Source of the DNA: a virus
Strand: one strand, 5' to 3'
IMG/VR virus record: IMGVR_UViG_3300013103_000077
Coordinates: 1 to 20,184 of that record
DNA: 20,184 bases
Positions 7,942-13,576 of this stretch are shown one piece after another (within the stretch, counting starts at the first letter, position 1; each line of letters begins with the position of its first letter). The notes beneath the pieces were generated by a model. That model was not told the origin of the DNA. It saw only the letters and a program-made list of their open reading frames with translations, and did not search any database. The position numbers and the translations under genes are program-made.

Positions 7942-8253
7942 TTATTTACCACCCTCTAATAGAACTTTTAAATCTTTTGTCTTTGCATTTTTCTTATAGT
8001 CGATACCAGCAGTATCTAAATCAGCCATTACTTGTTGTCTTTCAGTCAGTGGTTTTGGTTCTTTAGTTTCTGTCTTAACTTCAGTTTTTACTTCTGTTTT
8101 AACTTCATCTTTTTTAACTTCAGTTTTTGGTGCATCAACTTTTTTTGCTGAACCTTTGCTTCTGAAATCTTTTACCCAATCCATAAGATTAACTTTCTTA
8201 TCTGTCTTCTTATATTCTGCCATCTCTCTTTTTGTTGCTGTAATTGTTGCCAT
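7942..8253 (-). CDS. Small basic protein with C-terminal HeH/LEM-like motif
   Basis: The preferred start (8253) has AAGAAGGA 7 nt upstream and gives 103 aa; a longer in-frame version from 8340 would overlap the portal gene and lacks a comparable SD. Residues 1-40 are basic, 43-65 are near-repeats of K-T-E-V-K, probably a flexible linker. Residues 72-100 read Q-Q-V-M-A-D-L-D-T-A-G-I-D-Y-K-K-N-A-K-T-K-D-L-K-V-L-L-E, which fits the HeH/LEM helix-extended-helix pattern (L-D-x-x-G-I-x-Y-x-x-x-A-K-K-x-x-L-x-x-L-L). Such motifs occur in small phage head-gene products and may bind DNA or protein. T7 has no equivalent between gp8 and gp9. Likely a minor head or assembly protein; function not known. 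Confidence 0.7.
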   Translation of the reverse strand: MATITATKREMAEYKKTDKKVNLMDWVKDFRSKGSAKKVDAPKTEVKKDEVKTEVKTEVKTETKEPKPLTERQQVMADLDTAGIDYKKNAKTKDLKVLLEGGK

Positions 8254-8320
8254 TTGTTTTTCCTTCTTTAAATAGTTACTGGTTGGACTTACAACACGGA
8301 TTGTTTGCCTACTATACTTA

Positions 8321-9826
8321 TTATTGTTGTGGTTGCCCACCTTGACTTGCTACTGATGAACCTGCTGTTTCACCTGCACTTTTTGCTGCACTCATACCCA
8401 TCTCATTCATAGCAGCTTGTTTCTGAGCTTCAGCTCTTTCTGTTTGAACTTCTTTTGGAGTCTTAATAAGATTAGTTACATTAATACCATCATAAGCTGC
8501 ATATCTTGTAATTAACTCTGGTTCTTTAATCCAAGTTCTTAACTCAAGTGCTGCCATTCTTTGCATAAACGCATCTAACTTTTGTGATTCAATATTTTTA
8601 CCAAGTGCATCTAAACCAGTAATAACATTTACATCAATAGTTTCAAATGTTATCTTTAGCTCACCCATTATCTGAAGTATCAACCATTTAGAAAACTTCT
8701 TAGACATTATACTATAAATTCCAGCTAGATTTTTCTCTAACTCTTGTGCATCACGATTAATTTCTTCAGCAGTAACTCTCTCAGCTTGTCTTTGAGTACC
8801 TTGTCTTGATAAAAATGCTCTATCAATTTGCTGCTTCAATTCATTTCTAAGTTCCATTGGAATTTGAAAGTCATAATTTTTACCAAGTTGTAATGCTGTT
8901 ACATCATCAGCTCTACCATCAACTACTGCTCCATTTTTACTATCAGAAACATCTTTTTTCTTAGTTGAACCAAGTGGATTAACCATTAGTAAAACTTTAG
9001 ATGCAACAATACTTCCTTCAACCAAGACTTTATTCATAGCTGCATAATCTTCAAGTAAACCTTGAAATTGCTCTGCAAATGGTCTATGATAAGTATCGCC
9101 TTGTTGTCTTGTCCAACCAAGATATACATAAGGTAAATTATCTTTTTTAAATGTTGATTCTCCACCTACAATTTCATCACCTTTTGATTGAGTAACTGTC
9201 CACTTATCATCTTCCCAATGACATAATGTATATAACTCAACTTCTTTTTCACCTTCATCTGCTTCAATACCATCAGGTAAATTATTTCTATCAAGAGTTT
9301 GTTTAGTAACTATTTGTAATGGGTCACCTACATCATTAAGTTTTACAGCAAAACTTCTTAAACCATACCACTTAATACCATTATCTTTAACTTTTTCCAC
9401 TACAACTGGTGAAACGGCAACCATAGTTTGAAGAAATGCTCCAAATTGAGGTCTAATAGATTGATTTTCAATCTCTTTATTAACTCTATCACTTGCTTCA
9501 CTTAATAAAGCACTTGTTTGAGCTAATGAATCTGCATCACCTTGAGTAAATTCAGCTAAAGCTTGAGCATCAGGCTCGAATCTAAAACTTGAACCACTTG
9601 CAGGAAGTAATGTTAATTCCATTTGAGCAGCCAATGAATTAATTGCTATTGCAGAATATCTACTTGCATATCCATCTGTCATTGCATCAGAACTACTAGC
9701 TCCATCTTTAGGGAATAGGGCAGGAATAGTTAGCTTCGCTAACTCTTCTGCCCGTGTTTCGTAATCACTTCTAGTAGTAATCAACTCTTCATATATTGTT
9801 TTTGGATTTAATTGTGTATCAGCCAT
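8321..9826 (-). CDS. Portal / head-tail connector protein (T7 gp8-like)
   Basis: This is a 501-aa product; T7 gp8 is 536 aa. Family features: N-terminal Y-E-E-L-I-T-T-R-S-D-Y-E-T-R-A (12-26), L-T-I-P-A-L-F-P (32-39), YASRYSAIAINSLAAQMELTLLP (53-75), Y-V-Y-L-G-W-T-R (233-240), and the signature ERVTAEEINRDAQELE (349-364) in the stem/crown region. A Gln/Ala-rich C-terminus follows. SD AGGA lies upstream of the ATG, and the gene starts one base after the gp7.3-like stop. It forms the dodecameric ring through which DNA is packaged and ejected. Confidence 0.93.
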   Translation of the reverse strand: MADTQLNPKTIYEELITTRSDYETRAEELAKLTIPALFPKDGASSSDAMTDGYASRYSAIAINSLAAQMELTLLPASGSSFRFEPDAQALAEFTQGDADSLAQTSALLSEASDRVNKEIENQSIRPQFGAFLQTMVAVSPVVVEKVKDNGIKWYGLRSFAVKLNDVGDPLQIVTKQTLDRNNLPDGIEADEGEKEVELYTLCHWEDDKWTVTQSKGDEIVGGESTFKKDNLPYVYLGWTRQQGDTYHRPFAEQFQGLLEDYAAMNKVLVEGSIVASKVLLMVNPLGSTKKKDVSDSKNGAVVDGRADDVTALQLGKNYDFQIPMELRNELKQQIDRAFLSRQGTQRQAERVTAEEINRDAQELEKNLAGIYSIMSKKFSKWLILQIMGELKITFETIDVNVITGLDALGKNIESQKLDAFMQRMAALELRTWIKEPELITRYAAYDGINVTNLIKTPKEVQTERAEAQKQAAMNEMGMSAAKSAGETAGSSVASQGGQPQQ

Positions 9827-9827
9827 C

Positions 9828-10133
9828 TTAGAATCCTAACCCAACTCTACCAGAGCCAGAACCAAATGAACTTGTAGTTCTTGGTATTAATAAATCACTT
9901 GCAACTTGTTTTTTTCTAGTCTTTTGGTCTGTACCATAAGCTGTTGTAGCTGATTCAGATGTATCTATATTCATTCTTCTTGCCTTATCTCTCTTATCAG
10001 CCTCATCTTGAGCTACTCTTTGAGCTGTCTGAGTTTCTTCGTGCTGTTTAGCTGCTGCTTTTCTATTCTTTTTCTGTTCTTCACTCGACACAAATGCCGA
10101 TACTACTACTGCTGCTGCTGCTGTCCAACCCAT
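9828..10133 (-). CDS. Small virion protein resembling T7 gp7.3/gp6.7 class
   Basis: This is a 101-aa product. A short hydrophobic N-terminus (W-T-A-A-A-A-V-V-V-S-A-F-V, 3-15) precedes a highly charged helix (18-53). The end carries K-K-Q-V-A-S-D-L-L-I-P-R-T-T-S-S-F-G-S-G-S-G (74-95), like the G/K-K-x-L-x-I-x-R...G-x-G terminus seen in gp7.3-type tail-assembly/ejection proteins located just before the portal. SD AAGG is upstream. Position (immediately upstream of portal) supports the assignment more than sequence alone. It may act in tail assembly or membrane contact at ejection. Confidence 0.6.
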   Translation of the reverse strand: MGWTAAAAVVVSAFVSSEEQKKNRKAAAKQHEETQTAQRVAQDEADKRDKARRMNIDTSESATTAYGTDQKTRKKQVASDLLIPRTTSSFGSGSGRVGLGF

Positions 10134-10143
10134 ATCTTAACCT

Positions 10144-10716
10144 TTATAAGTAAAAATCATCTGGAACTTTAGTATCTAAAAGATTCTCATTATAAGTTTC
10201 TCTCAGTCCTATAATGTCAAATACCAAATGTATTCTGTCACTGTCACCATTGACAACAGAGTGTTCAACCATATTATTCAATTCAAACACTTCTCCTTCT
10301 TTGAAATGCCTACTCTCACCACCAACAATGAACTTGCAATCTTCATTAGTTGTGATTGGTATGTGTATTCGATGTGCTATGTCATAAATTCCCCCTGAGT
10401 CGATATGTGTATCTATTATTTTATTAGCTTCAAGCTTAACAAGTACCAAAGATTGAAATTGAATATGCTTATATCCATAATGTTTTTTTATTTTTTCAAC
10501 AGCATCTTCTAGTAGTGGATGATATTTCATAAAAACTTCTGCATCCATAAATCCATCAACATCGTGAAGGACATTATATAGTCCTACAACAATTCTTGTA
10601 AATCTTTGGTTGAGCAAAAGCTCCCTCATACTTCTTTTTGAGAAGTCTTCTTGTTTTGCTAAGTAAGAAATCTCTTCAAAGCTATCTGTTTTACCAAATT
10701 CAACAAAGTTACCCAT
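10144..10716 (-). CDS. Aspartyl/asparaginyl beta-hydroxylase-like 2-oxoglutarate/Fe(II) oxygenase
   Basis: This is a 190-aa product. The C-terminal half matches the Asp/Asn hydroxylase fold: T-H-I-D (103-106) gives H104 and D106 as metal ligands, R-I-H-I-P-I (116-121), GGESRHFKEGEVFELNN (132-148), then H152 in the E-H-S-V-V-N motif and R161 in D-R-I-H-L-V-F-D as the likely 2-oxoglutarate anchor. All key residues are present. The N-terminal ~85 residues are unassigned. Its ATG overlaps the GNAT stop (TAATG), so the two are translationally linked, ahead of the virion genes. The target (protein side chain or small molecule) is unknown; related oxygenases occur in several marine and aquatic phages. 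Confidence 0.85.
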   Translation of the reverse strand: MGNFVEFGKTDSFEEISYLAKQEDFSKRSMRELLLNQRFTRIVVGLYNVLHDVDGFMDAEVFMKYHPLLEDAVEKIKKHYGYKHIQFQSLVLVKLEANKIIDTHIDSGGIYDIAHRIHIPITTNEDCKFIVGGESRHFKEGEVFELNNMVEHSVVNGDSDRIHLVFDIIGLRETYNENLLDTKVPDDFYL

Positions 10717-11171
10717 TACTTTAACCTTTTAGAATAGATAACTTCAGCTACACCATATCCCATTTTCTCAAGGAATCTACCAAAGTTATTACTAACCTTA
10801 GTATGTTGTAAAATATTATCTACATTTCTAAGTTTCAACTCTTCTTCACACTTTTTTAATAGTTTCATAGCAATTCTAGTACCTCTTTTACCATCAACTA
10901 CATAAAATACATCTTGATGTGCATCAATAAAATCCATACAGTGCATATTTGGACTGACAAACCAAGCTGAATAACCAACAATAGTATTATTATCATCTCT
11001 TGCAACCACTATAAATGCTTGTTTTGATTTTTCCATTAATAAATATTTAGCTATATATGGATTTAAGTGCATATCTTTTCTATTTACTAACTCAAGTCTT
11101 TGTGTTTCAAGCACTGCCCACATCTCATCGAATAGTTTTTCTGTTATTGGTTCTACTTCATACTTAATCAT
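10716..11171 (-). CDS. GNAT-family N-acetyltransferase-like protein
   Basis: This is a 151-aa product. GNAT landmarks: an N-terminal beta-alpha unit (IKYEVEPITEKLFDEMW), a central strand pair (A-F-I-V-V-A-R-D and T-I-V-G-Y-S-A-W, 52-70), the acetyl-CoA motif region D-V-F-Y-V-V-D-G-K-R-G-T-R-I-A-M-K-L-L (87-105) where R96-G97 and A101 occupy the R/Q-x-x-G-x-G/A loop, and a C-terminal N-N-F-G-R-F-L-E-K-M-G-Y element (128-139) typical of GNATs. It overlaps the 62-aa gene upstream by 8 nt and the oxygenase downstream by 1 nt. Phages with T7-like heads often have a GNAT here; the substrate is unknown. Confidence 0.8.
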   Translation of the reverse strand: MIKYEVEPITEKLFDEMWAVLETQRLELVNRKDMHLNPYIAKYLLMEKSKQAFIVVARDDNNTIVGYSAWFVSPNMHCMDFIDAHQDVFYVVDGKRGTRIAMKLLKKCEEELKLRNVDNILQHTKVSNNFGRFLEKMGYGVAEVIYSKRLK

Positions 11172-11352
11172 TTTTACAAAGTCCTTCCATCAAATCTATT
11201 AACTCAAACTTTCCAGTGGTCTTATCTAGTTCTCTAACAGTAACCTCTTCTCGTGGAAACTTATCAGGAACAACCTGCTTTAAATACTGAACTACTACTG
11301 ACAATGGTGTACTTGCACCTATATCCTCTTTTTTTACTTCTACTGAACTCAT
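11164..11352 (-). CDS. Small acidic protein, first gene of the leftward late block (unknown function)
   Basis: ATG at 11352 was chosen because GAAGGAG sits 7 nt upstream; an ATG 30 nt earlier has no SD and would leave almost no leader after the promoter. The 62-aa product has S-V-V-V-Q-Y-L-K-Q-V-V-P (18-29) and a C-terminal F-E-L-I-D-L-M-E-G-L. No known domain is recognised. It overlaps the GNAT gene by 8 nt and is the promoter-proximal gene of the leftward block. Confidence 0.65.
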   Translation of the reverse strand: MSSVEVKKEDIGASTPLSVVVQYLKQVVPDKFPREEVTVRELDKTTGKFELIDLMEGLCKND

Positions 11353-11380
11353 ATTAACTCCTTCACAGTCATATTGCAAC

Positions 11381-11409
11381 ATTATAACCTATTAATTCTT
11401 TAAGATAAA
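11381..11409 (-). promoter_or_regulatory. Sigma70-type leftward promoter for the late gene block
   Basis: A perfect TATAAT (plus strand 11386-11381) is preceded by a 17-nt spacer and TTTATC (11409-11404), a weak -35. The extended core TAGGTTATAAT (11391-11381) recurs exactly at 12421-12411, upstream of another leftward gene. Predicted start is about 11374, giving a leader of about 20 nt that contains the SD of the 62-aa gene. Confidence 0.6.
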
Positions 11410-11415
11410 CTTAAC

Positions 11416-11421
11416 TATACT
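11416..11421 (+). promoter_or_regulatory. -10-like TATACT five bases before an SD-less start codon (possible leaderless transcript)
   Basis: TATACT at 11416-11421 is followed by TTCGT and then ATG at 11427, so a start 6-7 nt after the -10 would put the mRNA 5' end at the A of the ATG. No purine-rich SD is seen in the preceding 40 nt. The -35 is weak. The site overlaps the opposing leftward promoter, so the two probably compete. Confidence 0.4.
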
Positions 11422-11426
11422 TTCGT

Positions 11427-11984
11427 ATGAGCATACAAACAAGATTAAAACTAGCAAGATACGGACCAATGAACTATATGATGCCAATAAAAGATGAGGT
11501 AGATAGAGTTATACCAAAGGTTGACCACAACTTTACAAGACATCTTGACCTAAATCAGTTATCTCAAAAAATATTACAAATTTTTTCTAACCCACCACTT
11601 AAAGATAAGTACACCAAGATACATTTGATAGTAATTAATGATTTCAAGAAGCAGCCAAACAATAAAAAGGCACTTATTAAGAATGTGCATCAAAACTTGA
11701 TAAGAAAATTAGTATATTTTTATGAGAATCCACAGTATTACAACCATAATTTTGAACACTTCTGCATTAATTGGATTGTTGGCTGCATATTTCAGATGAG
11801 AAAAACCATAATAGATAATATGTATCAAACTGGGGACATACCATATACTAATCCAAATCATCCTTCATCAAATGGAAGGTATAAATTCTACAAACCTATG
11901 CTAAATAAATGTACTATTGTAATGGCACATAAGATTCACGACCTATTGCAACCATCATTAGATAGATACAAAAAGATTATGTAG
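11427..11984 (+). CDS. Isolated rightward gene of unknown function
   Basis: This is a 185-aa, basic (Lys/Asn/Tyr-rich) product, likely helical, with a Cys/Trp/Phe-rich hydrophobic patch around N-F-E-H-F-C-I-N-W-I-V-G-C-I-F-Q-M. No family is recognised. It is the only rightward gene within a leftward region, begins head-to-head with the late block, and its end overlaps the convergent metalloprotease-like gene by 8 nt. Start choice is uncertain: none of the near-N-terminal ATGs has an SD, and 11427 is favoured by the -10-like TATACT just before it. The long open frame, with composition like its neighbours, argues that it is real. It looks like a cargo gene inserted in the switch region. Confidence 0.65.
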   Translation: MSIQTRLKLARYGPMNYMMPIKDEVDRVIPKVDHNFTRHLDLNQLSQKILQIFSNPPLKDKYTKIHLIVINDFKKQPNNKKALIKNVHQNLIRKLVYFYENPQYYNHNFEHFCINWIVGCIFQMRKTIIDNMYQTGDIPYTNPNHPSSNGRYKFYKPMLNKCTIVMAHKIHDLLQPSLDRYKKIM

Positions 11985-12342
11985 CTTTATATTTTTTTCT
12001 ACAATACTTAATTAGTCTGACAGATAAGTCTTCAATCATATATGCTCTAAATTCAGTTTCATTACATTGTATTCCTATCTCTTCCATTAAAAAATCAATT
12101 ATATGTGTTGATTCGTGAATTATATGCCTATAATTATACTTCTTTTTGTTGACGAACATACAAAATGCTACACCATTATCAATATAGACCTTACTTGCTC
12201 TGGCTACTGAGTGCTTATCCACCTTAAAATCTCCATTATTATCTAAGTCCATTGATTTATTCCAGTGCTTAGGCTTGTCATAAAATGCTACACTAAATTT
12301 AGTGAATAAATGGAAGCTAGCATAATTTGGGTTCTTACTCAT
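11977..12342 (-). CDS. Putative HExxH zinc metalloprotease-like protein
   Basis: This is a 121-aa product. H-E-S-T-H at 76-80 is preceded by Y-R-H-I-I and followed by I-I-D-F-L-M-E-E-I-G (81-90) and E-T-E-F-R-A-Y (95-101). An HExxH helix with a downstream E-x-x-A-Y is the pattern of compact gluzincin-like phage proteins; H76, H80 and E95 or E97 are likely zinc ligands and E77 the general base. No signal peptide is visible, so it is presumably cytoplasmic. SD-like GAGG lies 9-10 nt before the ATG. It has its own promoter (12411) and is convergent with the unknown rightward gene. The protease assignment rests on one motif; substrate unknown. Confidence 0.6.
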   Translation of the reverse strand: MSKNPNYASFHLFTKFSVAFYDKPKHWNKSMDLDNNGDFKVDKHSVARASKVYIDNGVAFCMFVNKKKYNYRHIIHESTHIIDFLMEEIGIQCNETEFRAYMIEDLSVRLIKYCRKKYKAT

Positions 12343-12410
12343 TAGAAAGCCACCTCTTCTTCAAGTTTCCTATTATTATATTGGTCAATACCTTCTTTTA
12401 TCTTGGTTAG

Positions 12411-12439
12411 ATTATAACCTAGTTAATATTAATACAATA
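12411..12439 (-). promoter_or_regulatory. Second copy of the leftward promoter core
   Basis: TAGGTTATAAT at 12421-12411 is identical to the core of the promoter at 11381-11391 and is likewise preceded by an AT-rich TTAA-containing stretch. The 17-nt-spaced -35 is poor (TATTGT, 12439-12434). Predicted start near 12404 gives a leader of about 60 nt for the HExxH gene. Confidence 0.55.
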
Positions 12440-12874
12440 TAAAAGTAACCTAATGGTATATATACAGTAATCACCTTTATATAATATTTTATTATTTTTT
12501 TAAATAGAAACATGATACGCAGTATCAATGTTTCGGCTATACATATTACGATACCAATACCGTTCATCTTGAACCTACGGTTCAGATTCACTTTCTTTTA
12601 CTGCTCTTTTCAAGAAAAGTTTAAGAATTGTTTGAAATAATATAGTCACTTAATATACCTTTTTCTCTATGGACTTGATTACAGTTTCCCCCTATGCCTA
12701 ATTCTAACAGTGTCAATGAACTTAGTGTTTATCGAGTGTGTAGTGATGTTAGTTTTGCTATGATAGAGTGAGATTATGTTTGTGTAAAATGCTTATCTAT
12801 TTGAGCAAAGCCTATAAGGTATCAATCAAGTCAGGTGTAGGTGTGTGAAGAGTTGAGTGTGAATGAGTGTGTTG
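12440..12874. other. Non-coding part of the divergent switch region (AT-rich tract, hairpins, GT-biased stretch)
   Basis: No ORF with an SD was found on either strand. From left to right: a very AT-rich run (about 12474-12506) containing TATATAAT and a T-tract; three short hairpins (12513-12619); then about 12720-12874, where the plus strand is markedly rich in G and T with repeated GAGTGTG/TGAGTGT words, unlike the flanking genes. An AT-rich tract beside hairpins and short repeats between divergent blocks is a common setting for replication origins and regulatory regions, but nothing here proves either. Confidence 0.5.
12513..12619. repeat. Cluster of three short palindromes with 6-bp arms
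   Basis: TGATAC-GCA-GTATCA (12513-12527), TGAACC-TAC-GGTTCA (12570-12584) and CTTTTC-AA-GAAAAG (12606-12619). The first two are 15 bp with 3-nt centres and 57 bp apart start to start. They could be operators for a dimeric regulator or small RNA hairpins. None is followed by a clear T-tract, so simple terminators are unlikely. Confidence 0.5.
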
Positions 12875-12887
12875 AGTATCAACCAAG
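12819..12887 (+). repeat. Direct repeat GTATCAAYCAAG
   Basis: GTATCAATCAAG (12819-12830) and GTATCAACCAAG (12876-12887) differ at one base and lie 57 bp apart. The shorter GTATCAA occurs again at 12522 in the first palindrome. The second copy lies within the inverted duplication described at 12875-13536. Confidence 0.6.
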
Positions 12888-13085
12888 CTATTAAATGTTG
12901 AAAGCTTTTAGCTCTAAGTAACTAAACCTTGTGTATCCATTCACTTAAACCATTTCTAAAGGTAACCAATAACACTCAAGCAATTCCACAGAAATAGTGT
13001 CATATCTATAACCTGCTGTCTTTCAACTCTTCTAAGAATTTGACTACTGGTGTATTTACTATTCCTACCCAATTTATATTTTCAT
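12875..13085 (-). pseudogene. Decayed inverted copy of the first rightward gene (13317-13520)
   Basis: Read leftward from the ATG at 13085-13083, this stretch aligns along its whole length with 13317-13536. Shared blocks are TAAATTGGG-AGGAA (13076-13062 with 13330-13344, 14/15), TGTGGAATTGCTTGAG (12990-12975 with 13415-13430, 16/16), GAATGGAT just downstream, and TTTAATAGCTTGGWTGATACT (12895-12875 with 13516-13536, 20/21). Pieces such as N-W-V-G...K-F-L-E-E-L and F-R-N-G-L-S-E-W still resemble N-W-A-G...K-H-L-E-E and F-R-K-D-L-R-E-W of the intact gene, but small indels put them in different frames with stops between. The SD AAGGAG is degraded to ACGGTG. No intact product is possible. Confidence 0.82.
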
Positions 13086-13092
13086 TACTCTT

Positions 13093-13121
13093 TTCACCGT
13101 GTTTTTTGCAATACCTATAAT
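13093..13121 (+). promoter_or_regulatory. Candidate sigma70 promoter for the rightward block
   Basis: TTCACC (13093-13098), 17-nt spacer, TATAAT (13116-13121). The -10 is perfect and the -35 matches TTGACA at four of six positions. A start near 13128 would give a leader of about 190 nt to the first rightward gene. It lies in the mirrored leader of the decayed copy, so it may be a relic; no better candidate was seen closer to 13317, although a small palindrome ATCTT-GCC-AAGAT lies at 13245-13257. Confidence 0.4.
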
Positions 13122-13316
13122 CGTTCGTACTTGTTCACTACAATTTTGTTCCAAAATCTACTTCACAAACTCTCTAATAACATATTACACTTATACTAAT
13201 ATTACCAAGAGCATAATACTCCTTCGTAAACTCAGTCCGTTTATATCTTGCCAAGATTATTCTAAGCTTAAAAATATGTTATTTAACGGTAATTTCAAAA
13301 AAACAAGGAGAACGAA

Positions 13317-13520
13317 ATGAAAAAGAAACTAAATTGGGCAGGAACAGAAGAATACAAAGCAGTATTCAAACACTTAGAAGAAAGACAACTGGATACAGAT
13401 AATGAATATTTCTATGTGGAATTGCTTGAGAGTCAAGGGTTAGCAGTCTTTAGAAAAGATTTAAGAGAATGGATGTCAAGCTTAAAAGTGACATTAGATG
13501 TAAAATCGTTCAAGCTTTAA
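13317..13520 (+). CDS. First gene of the rightward block (unknown function)
   Basis: This is a 67-aa product with strong SD AAGGAG 7 nt upstream of the ATG. It is charged and probably helical, with N-W-A-G-T-E-E-Y-K-A-V-F-K-H-L-E-E (6-22) and V-F-R-K-D-L-R-E-W-M (44-53). No family is recognised. A hairpin with eight T residues follows immediately, so it may form a short early transcript of its own. A decayed inverted copy lies at 12875-13085, which shows that the gene was duplicated and that its reading frame once existed in both orientations. Position next to the switch suggests an early host-takeover or regulatory role (inference). Confidence 0.75.
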   Translation: MKKKLNWAGTEEYKAVFKHLEERQLDTDNEYFYVELLESQGLAVFRKDLREWMSSLKVTLDVKSFKL

Positions 13521-13543
13521 TAGCTTGGATGATACTTTTTTTT
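13511..13543 (+). terminator. Weak terminator/attenuator after the first rightward gene
   Basis: CAAGCT (13511-13516), loop TTAAT, AGCTTG (13522-13527), then eight T residues at 13536-13543 after an 8-nt gap. The stem is short and the T-run is displaced, so leaky termination is more likely than a full stop. The stem sequence is also retained in the decayed copy, but without the T-run. Confidence 0.45.
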
Positions 13544-13576
13544 GTGTGAGATGTGAAGATGAAAGGAGAAGATAAA

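Larger units (their letters stand above)
12875..13536. repeat. Large imperfect inverted duplication across the divergent region
   Basis: Left arm 12875-13085 (pseudogene) and right arm 13317-13536 (intact gene plus its 3' hairpin) are inverted copies. Similarity continues upstream of both start codons through a CAAAAAA(A)AC block (minus strand near 13110; plus strand 13297-13306). About 160-230 bp of apparently unrelated sequence lies between. The arms differ by several indels, so the duplication is old. Confidence 0.8.

Noticed and set aside
8254-8340. N-terminal extension of the HeH-tailed protein from 8340
   Set aside because: It would overlap the portal gene and lacks an SD as good as the AAGAAGGA in front of the ATG at 8253.
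12555-12600. tRNA-like GGTTCAGATTC beside a hairpin
   Set aside because: The flanking bases do not form a T-stem, and no acceptor, D- or anticodon arms can be placed on either strand.
13099-13320. A 73-codon rightward open frame just before the first early gene
   Set aside because: It has no SD, an odd Ser/Thr/Ile/Cys-rich composition, runs through the inverted-duplication leader and overlaps the start of a gene with a strong SD.
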